Below are positions 1-8,476 of a DNA stretch of 64,000 nt, piece by piece. A program made the position numbers and the translations under genes. The stretch lies in NCBI RefSeq assembly GCF_014192095.1, contig NZ_JACHXN010000002.1:186001-250000 (forward strand). The letters run 5' to 3'. This DNA comes from Phyllobacterium trifolii. GTDB lineage: Bacteria > Pseudomonadota > Alphaproteobacteria > Rhizobiales > Rhizobiaceae. How positions within the stretch are numbered: the first letter of the stretch is position 1; every line of letters starts with the position of its first letter. The notes beneath the pieces are model-generated. The model ran no database searches. It was not told the origin of the DNA and was given only the letters and a program-made list of their open reading frames with translations.

Positions 1-201
1 CCGGTAGCCGTCGCCATCCGGAAACGTCTCGCCATTGGCGTAGATGTTGTCCCGGCCTTCACCAAGGAAAGCATAGTATTCGGGTAATACGATGAGGTCT
101 GGTGCATCATTCTCAACGGTTTCGTTGATCAGACGTGCCGCCGTGTCCAGATTTGCGGCCTTGCTGTCTTGCGAGTTCATTTGTACTAGACTGACTTTCA
201 C
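1..201 (-). CDS. Nitrilase/carbon-nitrogen hydrolase family protein, N-terminal part (partial)
   Basis: The reading frame runs off the left edge, so only about 67 residues are visible. They begin VKVSLVQMNSQDSKAANL and continue to LIVLPEYYAFLGEG, which matches the first strands of the carbon-nitrogen hydrolase fold; the E of LPEYY is the usual catalytic glutamate of nitrilases and amidases. An ATG lies at 207, but the strong Shine-Dalgarno GGAGGT (208-213) touches it directly. It sits 6 nt before the GTG at 201, so I chose GTG. The gene follows a LysR gene on the same strand. The substrate cannot be told from this fragment. Confidence 0.8.
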   Translation of the reverse strand, partial: MKVSLVQMNSQDSKAANLDTAARLINETVENDAPDLIVLPEYYAFLGEGRDNIYANGETFPDGDGYR

Positions 202-333
202 GCTCATACCTCCATTTTCGGTGAAGGGATCGTGCGAAAAATATCGTGGTGAGACAAACTCGAAATAATTGAGCAATCCTATAGATTTTTCTTATGCATA
301 CGTGGCCCGCTGTCGCGTTCCGTCAGAATGCTC

Positions 334-1224
334 TTACGCGTCCGCCATGCAGAGCGATACTTCAGCTGCCATCTGGGCAATGATGGACGGAAGAAGACTG
401 TCCGGGTGATCGGCATAGACCGCATGAAATGTCAGAGGATGAAACGCTGGCGTAACGTCAAGAATCTCCAGTGCACCTGCATCGACATATTCGCCGAGAA
501 TGACGCGCGGCAAAGGCGCAACGCCAAGGCCATCTTTGGCAAGGCGCATAATGGTGGCAAGCGAATTCGAGTTCGAGATCGCCGGTGCTTCAAGCCCCGC
601 TTCACGAAATTGCTGCAACAGCCCATGATGGGGAACACTGCCTTTTGAGAAGGCCAGCAAGGGGTAGCTCGCAAGGTCGGCGAGTGTGAGTTTCTTGCCT
701 ACCAAGCCGTATTTGGGGCTCGCGACCCAGACGCAACGATAGGTTCCGAGATCGATATTGACCAATCCGTGATCAAGCGCCGGTCCCATGATCAACGCCA
801 GGTCAATTTTTCGTTCAATGATTTCCCGCGCCATATTGAGGCTGGTGTCGACGTTGAGATCGATGGCAATCCCCGGATAGCGCTCTTGGACACGCTCTAC
901 GAGGTGTGGCAGAAACGAGTGGACGATGGAGTCGATCGTGCCGATGCTGACTGAACCTTTCAGGCTGGTGGGATCGGCAATCGCCTCGCGAAATTCTCCG
1001 ACAGCTTTCACAATTTCTTCGGCTTTGGACACCGCCTGCTGGCCAACAGGTGTCAGTTTTACAGTGCGCATGTCGCGATCAAACAGCTGAACGCCAAGTT
1101 CGCGTTCGAGTGTGGCAATGCGGTTGGAGATCGAAGCCTGAGTTGTATTCAATTTCTCCGCAGCGGCACTAAAACTGCCGAGGCGGACGATCCAGAGGAA
1201 TGTTTCGACGAAGCGCAGGTTCAT
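334..1224 (-). CDS. LysR family transcriptional regulator
   Basis: A 296-residue protein of normal LysR length. The N-terminal winged helix-turn-helix is clear (RLGSFSAAAEKLNTTQASIS, then a recognition helix ending in LERELGVQLFDR, residues about 15-52). It is followed by a periplasmic-binding-protein-like effector domain with the typical LTPVGQQAV linker and a DGLGVAPLP segment near residue 235. It is encoded just upstream of, and in the same direction as, the partial nitrilase gene, with about 130 bp between them. That suggests it may act on this hydrolase, but the usual divergent arrangement is absent. The effector is unknown. Confidence 0.93.
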   Translation of the reverse strand: MNLRFVETFLWIVRLGSFSAAAEKLNTTQASISNRIATLERELGVQLFDRDMRTVKLTPVGQQAVSKAEEIVKAVGEFREAIADPTSLKGSVSIGTIDSIVHSFLPHLVERVQERYPGIAIDLNVDTSLNMAREIIERKIDLALIMGPALDHGLVNIDLGTYRCVWVASPKYGLVGKKLTLADLASYPLLAFSKGSVPHHGLLQQFREAGLEAPAISNSNSLATIMRLAKDGLGVAPLPRVILGEYVDAGALEILDVTPAFHPLTFHAVYADHPDSLLPSIIAQMAAEVSLCMADA

Positions 1225-1365
1225 GGTGTTCGACTCTTTCTGCGGCCATCTTCACGCAAACGAAGCGTGATGCCAATGGCGAACTATGTCGAACTTGCAC
1301 GATGCAGAGAGCGAGGCCGTTCCTGGTGGATCACGTGCTGCCTGCTATAGACCGCAGCTCCAAAC

Positions 1366-1386
1366 GGGGCGCGTCAGGCGCGCCCC
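1366..1386 (-). terminator. GC-rich hairpin spanning the DUF533 stop codon
   Basis: GGGGCGCG (1366-1373) pairs with CGCGCCCC (1379-1386) around a 5-nt loop. The TGA stop of the DUF533 gene (1374-1376) lies inside the loop. Only a short GTTTGG follows on the minus strand, so it is a hairpin of terminator type without a proper U-tract. Confidence 0.5.
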
Positions 1387-2231
1387 AGAGTTTGCTCGAC
1401 CTGTACCTTTAGCCTTGGATCGATCTTAAGAGCACGCGCGAGCCCGTCGAGGTAATTTTTCTCAGCGGGTGTATCGACCGCTATCGCCAGAACTGAAGCC
1501 ATGTAAATCTGAAGCGCTACCTCCGGCGAAGTCGCGGCGTTCAGGATCTCTCGAAGATCCACAGGCGTCGTCAGCTGTTCCGCCAAGCCGCGGCGATCAG
1601 CGGAACTGATACCGAGCTGATCAAGGCGCCCGGCCAAGTTGCGCTGTTCATCTTCGTCGATGACGCCATCGGCTTGTGTCGCGGCCACCATTGCCTTGAC
1701 GAACACACCGGAGAGGGCATCGGCACCCCCTGGCGCCTGCGCTGGATGAAAACCATTGTCGGCCGGCGGCGCCACTGCAGCCGTATCTATTCCGGACGAC
1801 TTTGCTCCCGACTGTCCTGCTTGCTGATATCGCTTGAACACCTGGTAGGCGAGTACGCCGATCACCGCCATGCCGCCATAGCGGGCGAGATCGTTCGTTC
1901 CTGCCTTTTGTGGCATTTGGGCCTGCGGCTGGGGCGATCTCGTTGGAGCGCTGCCACTGCTCGCGCCGTTGCCGGCCGCTGCACCCCCTAGGAGACTGCC
2001 CAGAATGTCGCTAAGCCCACCGTTGCCAGCAGGAACCGATCGTCCCACGGTTGCCCCGCCCCCACCCGCTGCTGGGCTCCCGCCCAACAGGCTTCCCAAA
2101 ATATCGCTAAGATTGCCCGACCCGCTCGGCGCCGGCTGGCTAGGCGTATTCGTTCCTTGGCCCGCGCGGAGTCCACCTCCCTGCAGGGCGGCTTGAAGCA
2201 TCTGCTCTAGCACTGATTGGTTGCTGGCCAT
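1374..2231 (-). CDS. DUF533 / TerB-like inner membrane protein
   Basis: A 285-residue protein of the DUF533 (YebE-like) family. The first 110 residues are rich in Gly, Ser and Ala and carry two copies of LSDILGSLLGG. A single hydrophobic segment follows (ARYGGMAVIGVLAYQVFKRY, about 115-135). The C-terminal 120 residues form a TerB-like helical domain with the acidic ADGVIDEDEQ motif. A good Shine-Dalgarno (GGGAGGA) precedes the ATG. The function of the family is not known; TerB-like domains are linked to envelope stress and metal resistance. The next gene upstream encodes another small helical protein and may form a unit with it. Confidence 0.88.
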   Translation of the reverse strand: MASNQSVLEQMLQAALQGGGLRAGQGTNTPSQPAPSGSGNLSDILGSLLGGSPAAGGGGATVGRSVPAGNGGLSDILGSLLGGAAAGNGASSGSAPTRSPQPQAQMPQKAGTNDLARYGGMAVIGVLAYQVFKRYQQAGQSGAKSSGIDTAAVAPPADNGFHPAQAPGGADALSGVFVKAMVAATQADGVIDEDEQRNLAGRLDQLGISSADRRGLAEQLTTPVDLREILNAATSPEVALQIYMASVLAIAVDTPAEKNYLDGLARALKIDPRLKVQVEQTLGRA

Positions 2232-2265
2232 TGAAACGTCCTCCCGCTAATGTTGATCTGGCCGT

Positions 2266-2766
2266 TCAAGCCGTAAGCTTAAGCGCTTTCGAAATCTCGC
2301 CCAGAGTGGCTTTTTCCGCGTCGCTCACCCGCACGCCGCCAAAACCCATGAAACCACCTTCGCTGGCTGCATTCGCCACGCGTTCACTGATGCTATAAAG
2401 CCAAGCCTTGAATCCGGCAGCGTCATCTGGAGCTTTCGCGTCAACGAGCGCGACGGTTTGGCTGAGCGTTTCCAGGATAGCGCCCTTCATCTCGGCAGCC
2501 TGCTTGCCCGCAAGCTTGTTTTTGATCAGTCCGCGCGCCGCTGTGCGTCCCTCGGACGTCTCGAAGTCGGATACCACCGACTTGATCAAGGTGTTTGAAT
2601 TCGGATCGGTCTTGGCCGCGACCAGTGCACTGCCACTGGCCAGCCCTTCTTGGGTCATGCCGATGAGGCCGCTTGGATCGGCCAGCGTAACGGCCATCCC
2701 CGCCATCATGACGCTGCCAAGCACTTCGCTCCATTCCTCTGCGGTGAAATCTGTCTTGGTCGCCAT
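2266..2766 (-). CDS. Conserved hypothetical helical protein, DUF533 neighbour
   Basis: A 166-residue soluble protein with no signal peptide. It appears mostly alpha-helical, with glycine-rich patches (SVMMAGMAVTLADPSGLIG near the N-terminus, GGFMGFGGVRVSDAEKATL near the C-terminus). The last segment resembles the acidic/helical end of TerB-type proteins, but the match is too weak for a family call. It is transcribed toward the DUF533 gene 34 bp downstream, so the two probably share a message. I do not recognise a precise function. Confidence 0.75.
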   Translation of the reverse strand: MATKTDFTAEEWSEVLGSVMMAGMAVTLADPSGLIGMTQEGLASGSALVAAKTDPNSNTLIKSVVSDFETSEGRTAARGLIKNKLAGKQAAEMKGAILETLSQTVALVDAKAPDDAAGFKAWLYSISERVANAASEGGFMGFGGVRVSDAEKATLGEISKALKLTA

Positions 2767-2974
2767 GGGAATTTTCCCTTTTCTGTCAGTAAGGCCTTTA
2801 TAGCCCAGCCAAGCACCTGTGAGACATCATTACGCCATGCGAGGTGGGAATCAACGCAAAGTTCGCCTTGGCCCAAGGTTGCATCGGTGCGGGACATTAT
2901 ACTTCCCACGCGTCAGGTGCATGACAGGATTGGCCCGCATCGGTGCATTCTGCCGTCACTCTTGTTTTCGGTTT

Positions 2975-3000
2975 TATAACGTATTATATAACTTGTTATA
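2975..3000. promoter_or_regulatory. Candidate MarR operator
   Basis: TATAAC (2975-2980) and its complement GTTATA (2995-3000) flank a 14-nt AT-rich spacer that contains another TATAAC (2987-2992). The site lies 23 bp before the TTG start of the MarR gene, a position where MarR proteins commonly repress their own promoter. It is inferred from symmetry and position. Confidence 0.45.
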
Positions 3001-3022
3001 CAATTTGTCGCGAGGAAACATC

Positions 3023-3517
3023 TTGGTTGAAGATATCGTCAAATCGTTGGGGTTCCTCTGCCTCGGCAGCCGCTTCCGCCGTATCGGCGAACGCCTTCAG
3101 GCTGATACGCAGCGCATCATCGAAGAGTTCGGCGTCCCCATTCAGTCCGCCCAATATCCCTTTCTTGCGGCGATCGACCGCGCCGGCCCGCTGACCACAG
3201 GGCAGCTTGCCCAAGCTGTCGGTATCACACAACCGGGTGCCACCCGCATCATCTCGCAGCTTCAGGAATTGGGATATGTCGACATGCAGACTTCAGTCGA
3301 GGATCAGCGTCGAAAGCTGGTGTCGCTGACGCCGAAGGGCCGGGAACTCGTTGATTTTTCGAAACGACTGGTCTGGCCGCGCATAGAACGGGCAGTAAGC
3401 GAACTTTGTGATGATCTTCCTGGCCCGATCCTGGAACAACTGACAGCAATCGAGAGTCGGCTTGCAGATGCGCCACTTGCCAATCGCGGCAAATTCGACA
3501 AGGAGCAGAAATCATGA
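3023..3517 (+). CDS. MarR family transcriptional regulator
   Basis: A 164-residue winged-helix protein. The core has the MarR pattern: GPLTTGQLAQAVGITQPGATRIISQLQELGYVDMQ, then the basic wing SVEDQRRKLVSLTPKGREL. The frame is open upstream to 2819, but TTG at 3023 has GAGGAA (3012-3017) at good distance and gives a normal MarR N-terminus (VEDIVKSLGFLCLGSRFRRIGE), so I use it. The stop overlaps the start of the next gene (ATGA), so regulator and acetyltransferase are translationally coupled. A symmetric AT-rich site just upstream suggests autoregulation. Confidence 0.9.
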   Translation: MVEDIVKSLGFLCLGSRFRRIGERLQADTQRIIEEFGVPIQSAQYPFLAAIDRAGPLTTGQLAQAVGITQPGATRIISQLQELGYVDMQTSVEDQRRKLVSLTPKGRELVDFSKRLVWPRIERAVSELCDDLPGPILEQLTAIESRLADAPLANRGKFDKEQKS

Positions 3518-4200
3518 GCCACGTTCTCGACCGCCCAGCTTGGAACGCCCTTCGAACCGCCCATTCGGCATTGGCCCAAGGCAGTGAGCGTGCCCGCCGA
3601 TATCCACCCTCCATCGTCCCCTTCGCCGCCGCAGCCGACAATACGGCCGAAAGCTTGGAGGCCTTGGAGAATTTGCTCACTGCCCATGAGGTCATGGCGC
3701 TTGTCGAATCCGAAGCCATCACAGTTCCAAAAGGCCTGACGGTTGTCTCCGAAGCCAAGCTCGTGCAGATGATCGCCGAACAAGCCTTTGAGCGGATCCG
3801 CGACAGCAGGATCGAACTGCTGACCGAAGCCGATTCAGCCGAGATGCTCGCCTTGGCCACGCTCACCAAACCCGGCCCCTTCACACTTCACGCCCAAAGC
3901 CTCGGCAACTTCTGGGGCGTCAAGATCGATGGCAGCCTTGTCGCCATGGCTGGTCAGCGGATGCGTCAGCCCGGCTTTGCCGAACTCAGCGGCCTCTGTG
4001 TCCGTCCCGATTTTCAGGGTCGCGGTCTCGGCACGATGCTCTTTCGTTTCGTCGCTGGCGAGATTTCGGCAAGGAATGAGCTTGCCTACCTCCATGTGTA
4101 TGCCACAAACACGCCCGCCATTTCGCTTTACAAGGCGATGGGTTTTCGCGTGCGCTCCGAGATGAACTTCGCCATCATCAAACGTCCTGATCAAGCGTGA
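3514..4200 (+). CDS. GNAT family N-acetyltransferase
   Basis: A 228-residue protein. The C-terminal 130 residues form a GNAT domain with the acetyl-CoA loop in LCVRPDFQGRGLGTMLFRF (QGRGLG) and the conserved end NTPAISLYKAMGFRVRSEM. The N-terminal 95 residues are an additional domain present in a subset of GNAT proteins (SALAQGSERARRYPPSIVPFAA). It shares a 4-nt overlap with the MarR gene. MarR-GNAT pairs often act on small toxic amines or antibiotics, but the acceptor here is unknown. Confidence 0.9.
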   Translation: MSHVLDRPAWNALRTAHSALAQGSERARRYPPSIVPFAAAADNTAESLEALENLLTAHEVMALVESEAITVPKGLTVVSEAKLVQMIAEQAFERIRDSRIELLTEADSAEMLALATLTKPGPFTLHAQSLGNFWGVKIDGSLVAMAGQRMRQPGFAELSGLCVRPDFQGRGLGTMLFRFVAGEISARNELAYLHVYATNTPAISLYKAMGFRVRSEMNFAIIKRPDQA

Positions 4201-4305
4201 CGATGAATGCCCTCCATTTCCCGACGCACAACTGAAATTCGCCATTGAAGCGGCGGGCCGCATCGGTTAGAAACGCTTCGCGCATATAGGGTCAACGCCT
4301 TATCA

Positions 4306-4382
4306 GCACCCGTAGCTCAGCTGGATAGAGTGCTGCCCTCCGAAGGCAGAGGTCACAGGTTCGAATCCTGTCGGGTGCGCCA
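4306..4382 (+). tRNA. tRNA-Arg (anticodon CCG)
   Basis: A complete cloverleaf with an encoded CCA. The acceptor stem GCACCCG (4306-4312) pairs with CGGGTGC (4372-4378). The anticodon stem CTGCC/GGCAG encloses the loop CTCCGAA with anticodon CCG at 4340-4342. The T-arm contains GGTTCGAATCC. The anticodon reads CGG arginine codons. No integrase gene or repeated tRNA 3' end lies beside it. Confidence 0.97.
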
Positions 4383-4608
4383 AAATACATAATGATTTCC
4401 AATAGATATGCTTACGTAATCGCCAATCAAAAAAACGCGACCCTTATAGGTAAGCAGGAAAATCAGACTGATTTGGTCCACTTCATAAATTGCGAATAAT
4501 TCTGCCGGGCAGCCGCTGACTCCTGAGCAATACGTTTCATGGATGGCTGGTTTTAAATATACTTCTGACGAAGAATGCCGTTCGGTCCCTTAAGAAAGTA
4601 GCGCGCCC

Positions 4609-4995
4609 ATGTCCCGGCTAAAACTTTTACAGATAGCTTTGTTTGCCTTCGGTGTCGTGTTCTGTCTGGTCTATCCGCTTGCTATTATCTGGCCGTCGGG
4701 TTGGACCTGGCATGATGGACCGCCCAGCGCTTCGCACTATTTCATGATGATCGTGGGTATATACGCAACGCTTGGAATATTTCTGATCCGCGCGTCGCGC
4801 GATCCCATATCGCATCGGTCGCTAATCGAGTTCACGATCTGGTCGAGTGTCGTGCACGCGCTGATCATGGCGGTCCAGTCCTACAGCCCGGGCGCGCATA
4901 TGGGCCATATGCTGGGCGACGTGCCGGCCTTGCTATTCGTGGCAGCGGTGCTCGCCTGGTTGACGTATTCTCACGCTGCAACGAACGACGGCTAG
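4609..4995 (+). CDS. DUF6632-type small membrane protein
   Basis: A 128-residue protein with four hydrophobic segments (about 5-27, 44-62, 75-93 and 105-122). The conserved pattern ASRDPISHRSLIEFTIWSS, then HALIMAVQS and HMGHMLGDVPALL, fits the DUF6632 family as I remember it. It stands alone, 226 bp after the tRNA and upstream of the FecR-domain gene. No function is known for the family. Confidence 0.8.
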   Translation: MSRLKLLQIALFAFGVVFCLVYPLAIIWPSGWTWHDGPPSASHYFMMIVGIYATLGIFLIRASRDPISHRSLIEFTIWSSVVHALIMAVQSYSPGAHMGHMLGDVPALLFVAAVLAWLTYSHAATNDG

Positions 4996-5222
4996 AGGCC
5001 GGAACGTCGGTATAGCACTCCGTCTACATCTGACCGCGACTTGCGGAGTCTGACGTCACTGCGCCAATCCCGGTTGAACAGTCGACGCTCGCTGAGTACC
5101 CCTGCCGACCTTCTCCAATGCAAGATCAGGGCAGTTCTGATCCAGAATCTCTCTAACCAATAAGGATGAAGGGACACTTGTCTCTATCGCATGTACTATG
5201 TTCGGCTTCAGATGGGGGTCCA

Positions 5223-6293
5223 ATGCCGTACTCGCGTGCTGCCGCCGTAGCGGCGCTCAGTATGATGCTTTTAAGCCCGCTGCCGACGATGGCGGCGGAG
5301 CCTGTCGGTGAGGCTGTCCTTATCAAAACGGAAGTAACTGGTGGAGGCGGCCCCATTGCGGTGGATACGCCGGTCCACCGGGACGAAAAAATCAAGACCT
5401 CTCAGTCCGGCCTTGGCCAATTCCTTTTTCGTGACGGTACCAAGCTGGCGGTGGGTTGGGGCTCGTCGGTGACGATTGACAAGTTTGTGTATGATGACAC
5501 GGACTCTGTCAAGAAATTGACTATCAAGGCTGCCAAGGGGACGTTTCGCTGGGTCAGCGGGAATTCGAAATCGTCGGCTTATCAAATTTTGACCCCTGCC
5601 GGAACGATCGGCGTGCGCGGAACCGCATTCGACTTCTATGTGGGCCCAGACGGAACAACAGCGGTCGTCCTCTTGAACGGTTCGGCGCGATTTTGCGGCG
5701 CGGGCGGCTGCAAAGAACTGAAGCGCCGTTGCGATTGTGTCGTTGCCAAGCCCAATGGTCAAGTTACCGACACCCGCCGCGTCGATCGGAACATATTCAA
5801 GACGTTGGGCAGTACGAAGGCACTGCCCTTCCTGTCGGGCAATCAAAAGCTCTCGGGAGGATTGGGAATAACTGGTACAGGTTGCGGCCTTTCGATGGCC
5901 GCAGCGGAGCCTGCGGATAATGGCTCGCTTCCTCCAGCCAGAGCACCCGGTCCCGTCCCGCAAAGTCCGCGAGTTCCTGATCCTCCTGCTCCTCAGAGTC
6001 TTCGGGCCTCTGATCCGCCTGCTGCAGCCCCCAATCCGCCTGCTGCGGCCCCCGATTCGCCCGCACCGCCGGCCACGCCAAGGACGCCTGATGCGCCATC
6101 CAAGCCGGACAAACCAGACAAACCGGATCGGCCGCACAAGCATGACAAGCATCATCATCACGACAGGCACCATGATAAAGACCGTCATCACCACGACAGG
6201 CATGATGATGATCGGCGCGGTAAGGATCGTCACGATCACGATGGAGGCCGCAATAACCGGGACGGCAATGGATCAAGCTGGAACAACAACTAA
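5223..6293 (+). CDS. Exported FecR-domain protein with His/Asp-rich C-terminal tail
   Basis: A 356-residue protein starting at ATG 5223, which gives a clean signal peptide ending in LPTMAAEP; an upstream in-frame ATG at 5166 would bury it. Residues about 40-190 form a FecR domain (FLFRDGTKLAVGWGSSVTID, AKGTFRWVSG, TPAGTIGVRGTAFDFYV). A proline-rich stretch follows. The last 60 residues are almost only His, Asp, Lys and Arg (KHHHHDRHHDKDRHHHDRH), a likely metal-binding or polyelectrolyte tail. It converges on the CHASE2 cyclase gene, and the two stop codons overlap. FecR proteins paired with CHASE2 cyclases are a recurring alphaproteobacterial arrangement, presumably periplasmic input to the cyclase. 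Confidence 0.88.
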   Translation: MPYSRAAAVAALSMMLLSPLPTMAAEPVGEAVLIKTEVTGGGGPIAVDTPVHRDEKIKTSQSGLGQFLFRDGTKLAVGWGSSVTIDKFVYDDTDSVKKLTIKAAKGTFRWVSGNSKSSAYQILTPAGTIGVRGTAFDFYVGPDGTTAVVLLNGSARFCGAGGCKELKRRCDCVVAKPNGQVTDTRRVDRNIFKTLGSTKALPFLSGNQKLSGGLGITGTGCGLSMAAAEPADNGSLPPARAPGPVPQSPRVPDPPAPQSLRASDPPAAAPNPPAAAPDSPAPPATPRTPDAPSKPDKPDKPDRPHKHDKHHHHDRHHDKDRHHHDRHDDDRRGKDRHDHDGGRNNRDGNGSSWNNN

Positions 6294-8476
6294 CCGGATC
6301 TGATACAAATGCCGGGGGACCGGTCCTTCGCTGCCGGCTGATCGATGAAGTGATCGGAGCGGCGCGATATACGGCGATAGAATTCCGGCAGACCACTTGT
6401 GAGTTCCACTGCCTGCAATTTTACAATCCGCAAGAATTTACGACTGCTTGAAGACCGCAACCGCAAAGCTTCGATGAGTTGGGCGTGGATAGCCTGCAGT
6501 TGCACGAATTCGGCAGTACGGCCGATCTTATCATCACCGACCACCGCGAAAAGCCTGGTCCGCATACTTTTCCCTTTCAAGGCGAGGGCGCCTGCTTCAA
6601 GCAAAGCATAGCCCGGCAGCATTTCGGCGGTGCTGTCTGAAACAAGAATGTCGAAGCTGACCTCCTTGCACGAGGATTCGATGCGCGCAGCAATGTTGAC
6701 TGCATCGCCGATGGCGGAATAATTGAAGCGTGTCTCCGCACCCATGTTTCCGACGCATGCAAGTCCCGTATGGATACCAATACCTATTCCGACCTTCTGT
6801 TCGTCTCCAAAGCCAAACGCATTATCCTGATTGAGGCGTGCGAGTGTCTCACGCATGGCCAATGCGGCATGGACCGCTTTGTTGGCATGGTTGACTACGT
6901 CCACAGGGGCGTTCCAGAAGGCCATTATCGAGTCGCCGATAAACTTGTCGAGAGTCCCTTCGTTGGCAATGACATGACGGCTAAGCGCATCGAGAAGCGT
7001 ATTAAGGAACAATACGACTTCTGCTGGGGTCAGGCGCTCGCTGATTTCGGTAAAGTTGCGGACGTCGACAAACATAACCGTCAGTTCCCGGTCGTCTCCT
7101 CCAAGGCGCAACGCATTCCGCGTGTGCTCGATGCGATATAGCAGCGAAGGCGAAAGATAGTGACCAAATGCGCGTCTGACCGCCCGGCGTTCGCGGTCGA
7201 TCACCAGAAAGCGAAACGACGTCGCTGCAAAATGCGTTATCGATCCGCTGACGATGGGCGCCAGCGGATCAAATAAAAGGCCCGCGTAAAAAAAGGCGAG
7301 CCACGACGCGACAAGCGCCATGACCGTGATCAGCAGCCCGCAAACCAGGGCGACGGCCGGACTAACGAAAGTCGTCAATATCACCAGCAGACTTCCCATC
7401 GCTGCGATTGACAGGATTTCGAGCCCATTTGCCCAATCCGGACGCGAGAGAAATCGTCCCGACAATATCTGCTCGACGGTTTGCGCGTGTAGCGAAACGC
7501 CAGGCACGTTCTGTCCAAGGGCAGTGGTACGGATGTCCTGAAGCCCGGCAGCGGATGTCCCGATAAATACGATACTGCCGTCGATCGCGTTCTTTATCTC
7601 GGGAGCGGCGCCTCCAGGCGCCAACACCTGCCTGGCTGAAATATATCTCTCGGCGGTATCGGGGGTGATATAGAGCCATAGTTCACCCTCGGCAGTCACC
7701 GGAACTACGAATTCACCGATTTTGACCATGGTTATGGTGTTCGGCACGTTCGTTGCGCCGGCCAGCACATAGGTGGAAGCGCCTTGGGCTACACGTAGCG
7801 CCTCAAGTGCAAGGTTGGGATAGAGCTGCTCGCCATCGCTCAGGAAAAGCGGAACCGCGCGAACGACCGCTGATGGGTCACCGGGATTGAGGCTGATGTG
7901 ACCAATACCGGCGGCATTCGCTTCAAATTCCGGCCGCAACGGCGTCGCGGCCTTGATGCGTGGAGGCGCGCCGGCGGGATTTTCACCTGTAAAGGCAAAG
8001 CCGGCCTTCACCTGTGGGCGATAACTCCCTTCATTAGACAAACCAAAGCCCAGGACGACAGGTTTCCCGGCAATCGCTTGAGCAAAAATTTCATCATTAT
8101 CTGGCAGTTGACCAAGAAGCGTGGGATCAATTCCGGCAACGTCTCGTACGACTGTACGCGGCGATAGACGGTCCGGCTCGGCGAAAAGAACATCAAACGC
8201 GATTGCAGATGCCCCCATTTCAGTGAGCCTGTCGACCAGGGTGGCAAGCCGGTCCCGCGGCCATGGCCACTGACCGAACTCCCGCAGCGATGCTTCATCT
8301 ATATCCACGACCTTGACGGGCAGGTTCTCGAACGTGCGTGGCGCGATGCGCTGATATTCGTCGAATGTGAGGTCGCGGGCCTGCTTCAACAGCGGCGGGT
8401 CACTTGCCCGCAGGATCGTGAGCGCCGCTACGATCGCTAAGCCGATAAGTACGCCAACTTGCTGCGCGCGCGTCAT
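6290..8476 (-). CDS. CHASE2-domain adenylate/guanylate cyclase
   Basis: A 728-residue class III nucleotide cyclase. An N-terminal membrane helix (about 7-23) is followed by a periplasmic CHASE2 sensor (about 30-330, with WPWPRDRLATLVDRL, AIAFDVLF and PGVSLHAQTVEQIL). Three membrane helices follow (about 352-425), then the cytoplasmic catalytic domain (about 460-640). The two metal-binding aspartates are present (D471 in MFVDVRNF, D515 in FIGDSIMAFW), as is the transition-state pair in DAVNIAARIE, so it should be active. It presumably makes cAMP in response to an envelope signal. It faces the FecR-domain gene with overlapping stops. Confidence 0.95.
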   Translation of the reverse strand: MTRAQQVGVLIGLAIVAALTILRASDPPLLKQARDLTFDEYQRIAPRTFENLPVKVVDIDEASLREFGQWPWPRDRLATLVDRLTEMGASAIAFDVLFAEPDRLSPRTVVRDVAGIDPTLLGQLPDNDEIFAQAIAGKPVVLGFGLSNEGSYRPQVKAGFAFTGENPAGAPPRIKAATPLRPEFEANAAGIGHISLNPGDPSAVVRAVPLFLSDGEQLYPNLALEALRVAQGASTYVLAGATNVPNTITMVKIGEFVVPVTAEGELWLYITPDTAERYISARQVLAPGGAAPEIKNAIDGSIVFIGTSAAGLQDIRTTALGQNVPGVSLHAQTVEQILSGRFLSRPDWANGLEILSIAAMGSLLVILTTFVSPAVALVCGLLITVMALVASWLAFFYAGLLFDPLAPIVSGSITHFAATSFRFLVIDRERRAVRRAFGHYLSPSLLYRIEHTRNALRLGGDDRELTVMFVDVRNFTEISERLTPAEVVLFLNTLLDALSRHVIANEGTLDKFIGDSIMAFWNAPVDVVNHANKAVHAALAMRETLARLNQDNAFGFGDEQKVGIGIGIHTGLACVGNMGAETRFNYSAIGDAVNIAARIESSCKEVSFDILVSDSTAEMLPGYALLEAGALALKGKSMRTRLFAVVGDDKIGRTAEFVQLQAIHAQLIEALRLRSSSSRKFLRIVKLQAVELTSGLPEFYRRISRRSDHFIDQPAAKDRSPGICIRSG

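Noticed and set aside
4306-4608. Possible integrated element at the tRNA-Arg gene
   Set aside because: There is no integrase, no direct repeat of the tRNA 3' end in view, and the following genes look native.
5271-6239. 322-codon minus-strand frame opposite the FecR-domain gene
   Set aside because: It is antisense to the Pro- and His/Asp-rich parts of a convincing exported protein; its translation is a low-complexity string of Met, Val, Ile and Arg that arises from those codons.
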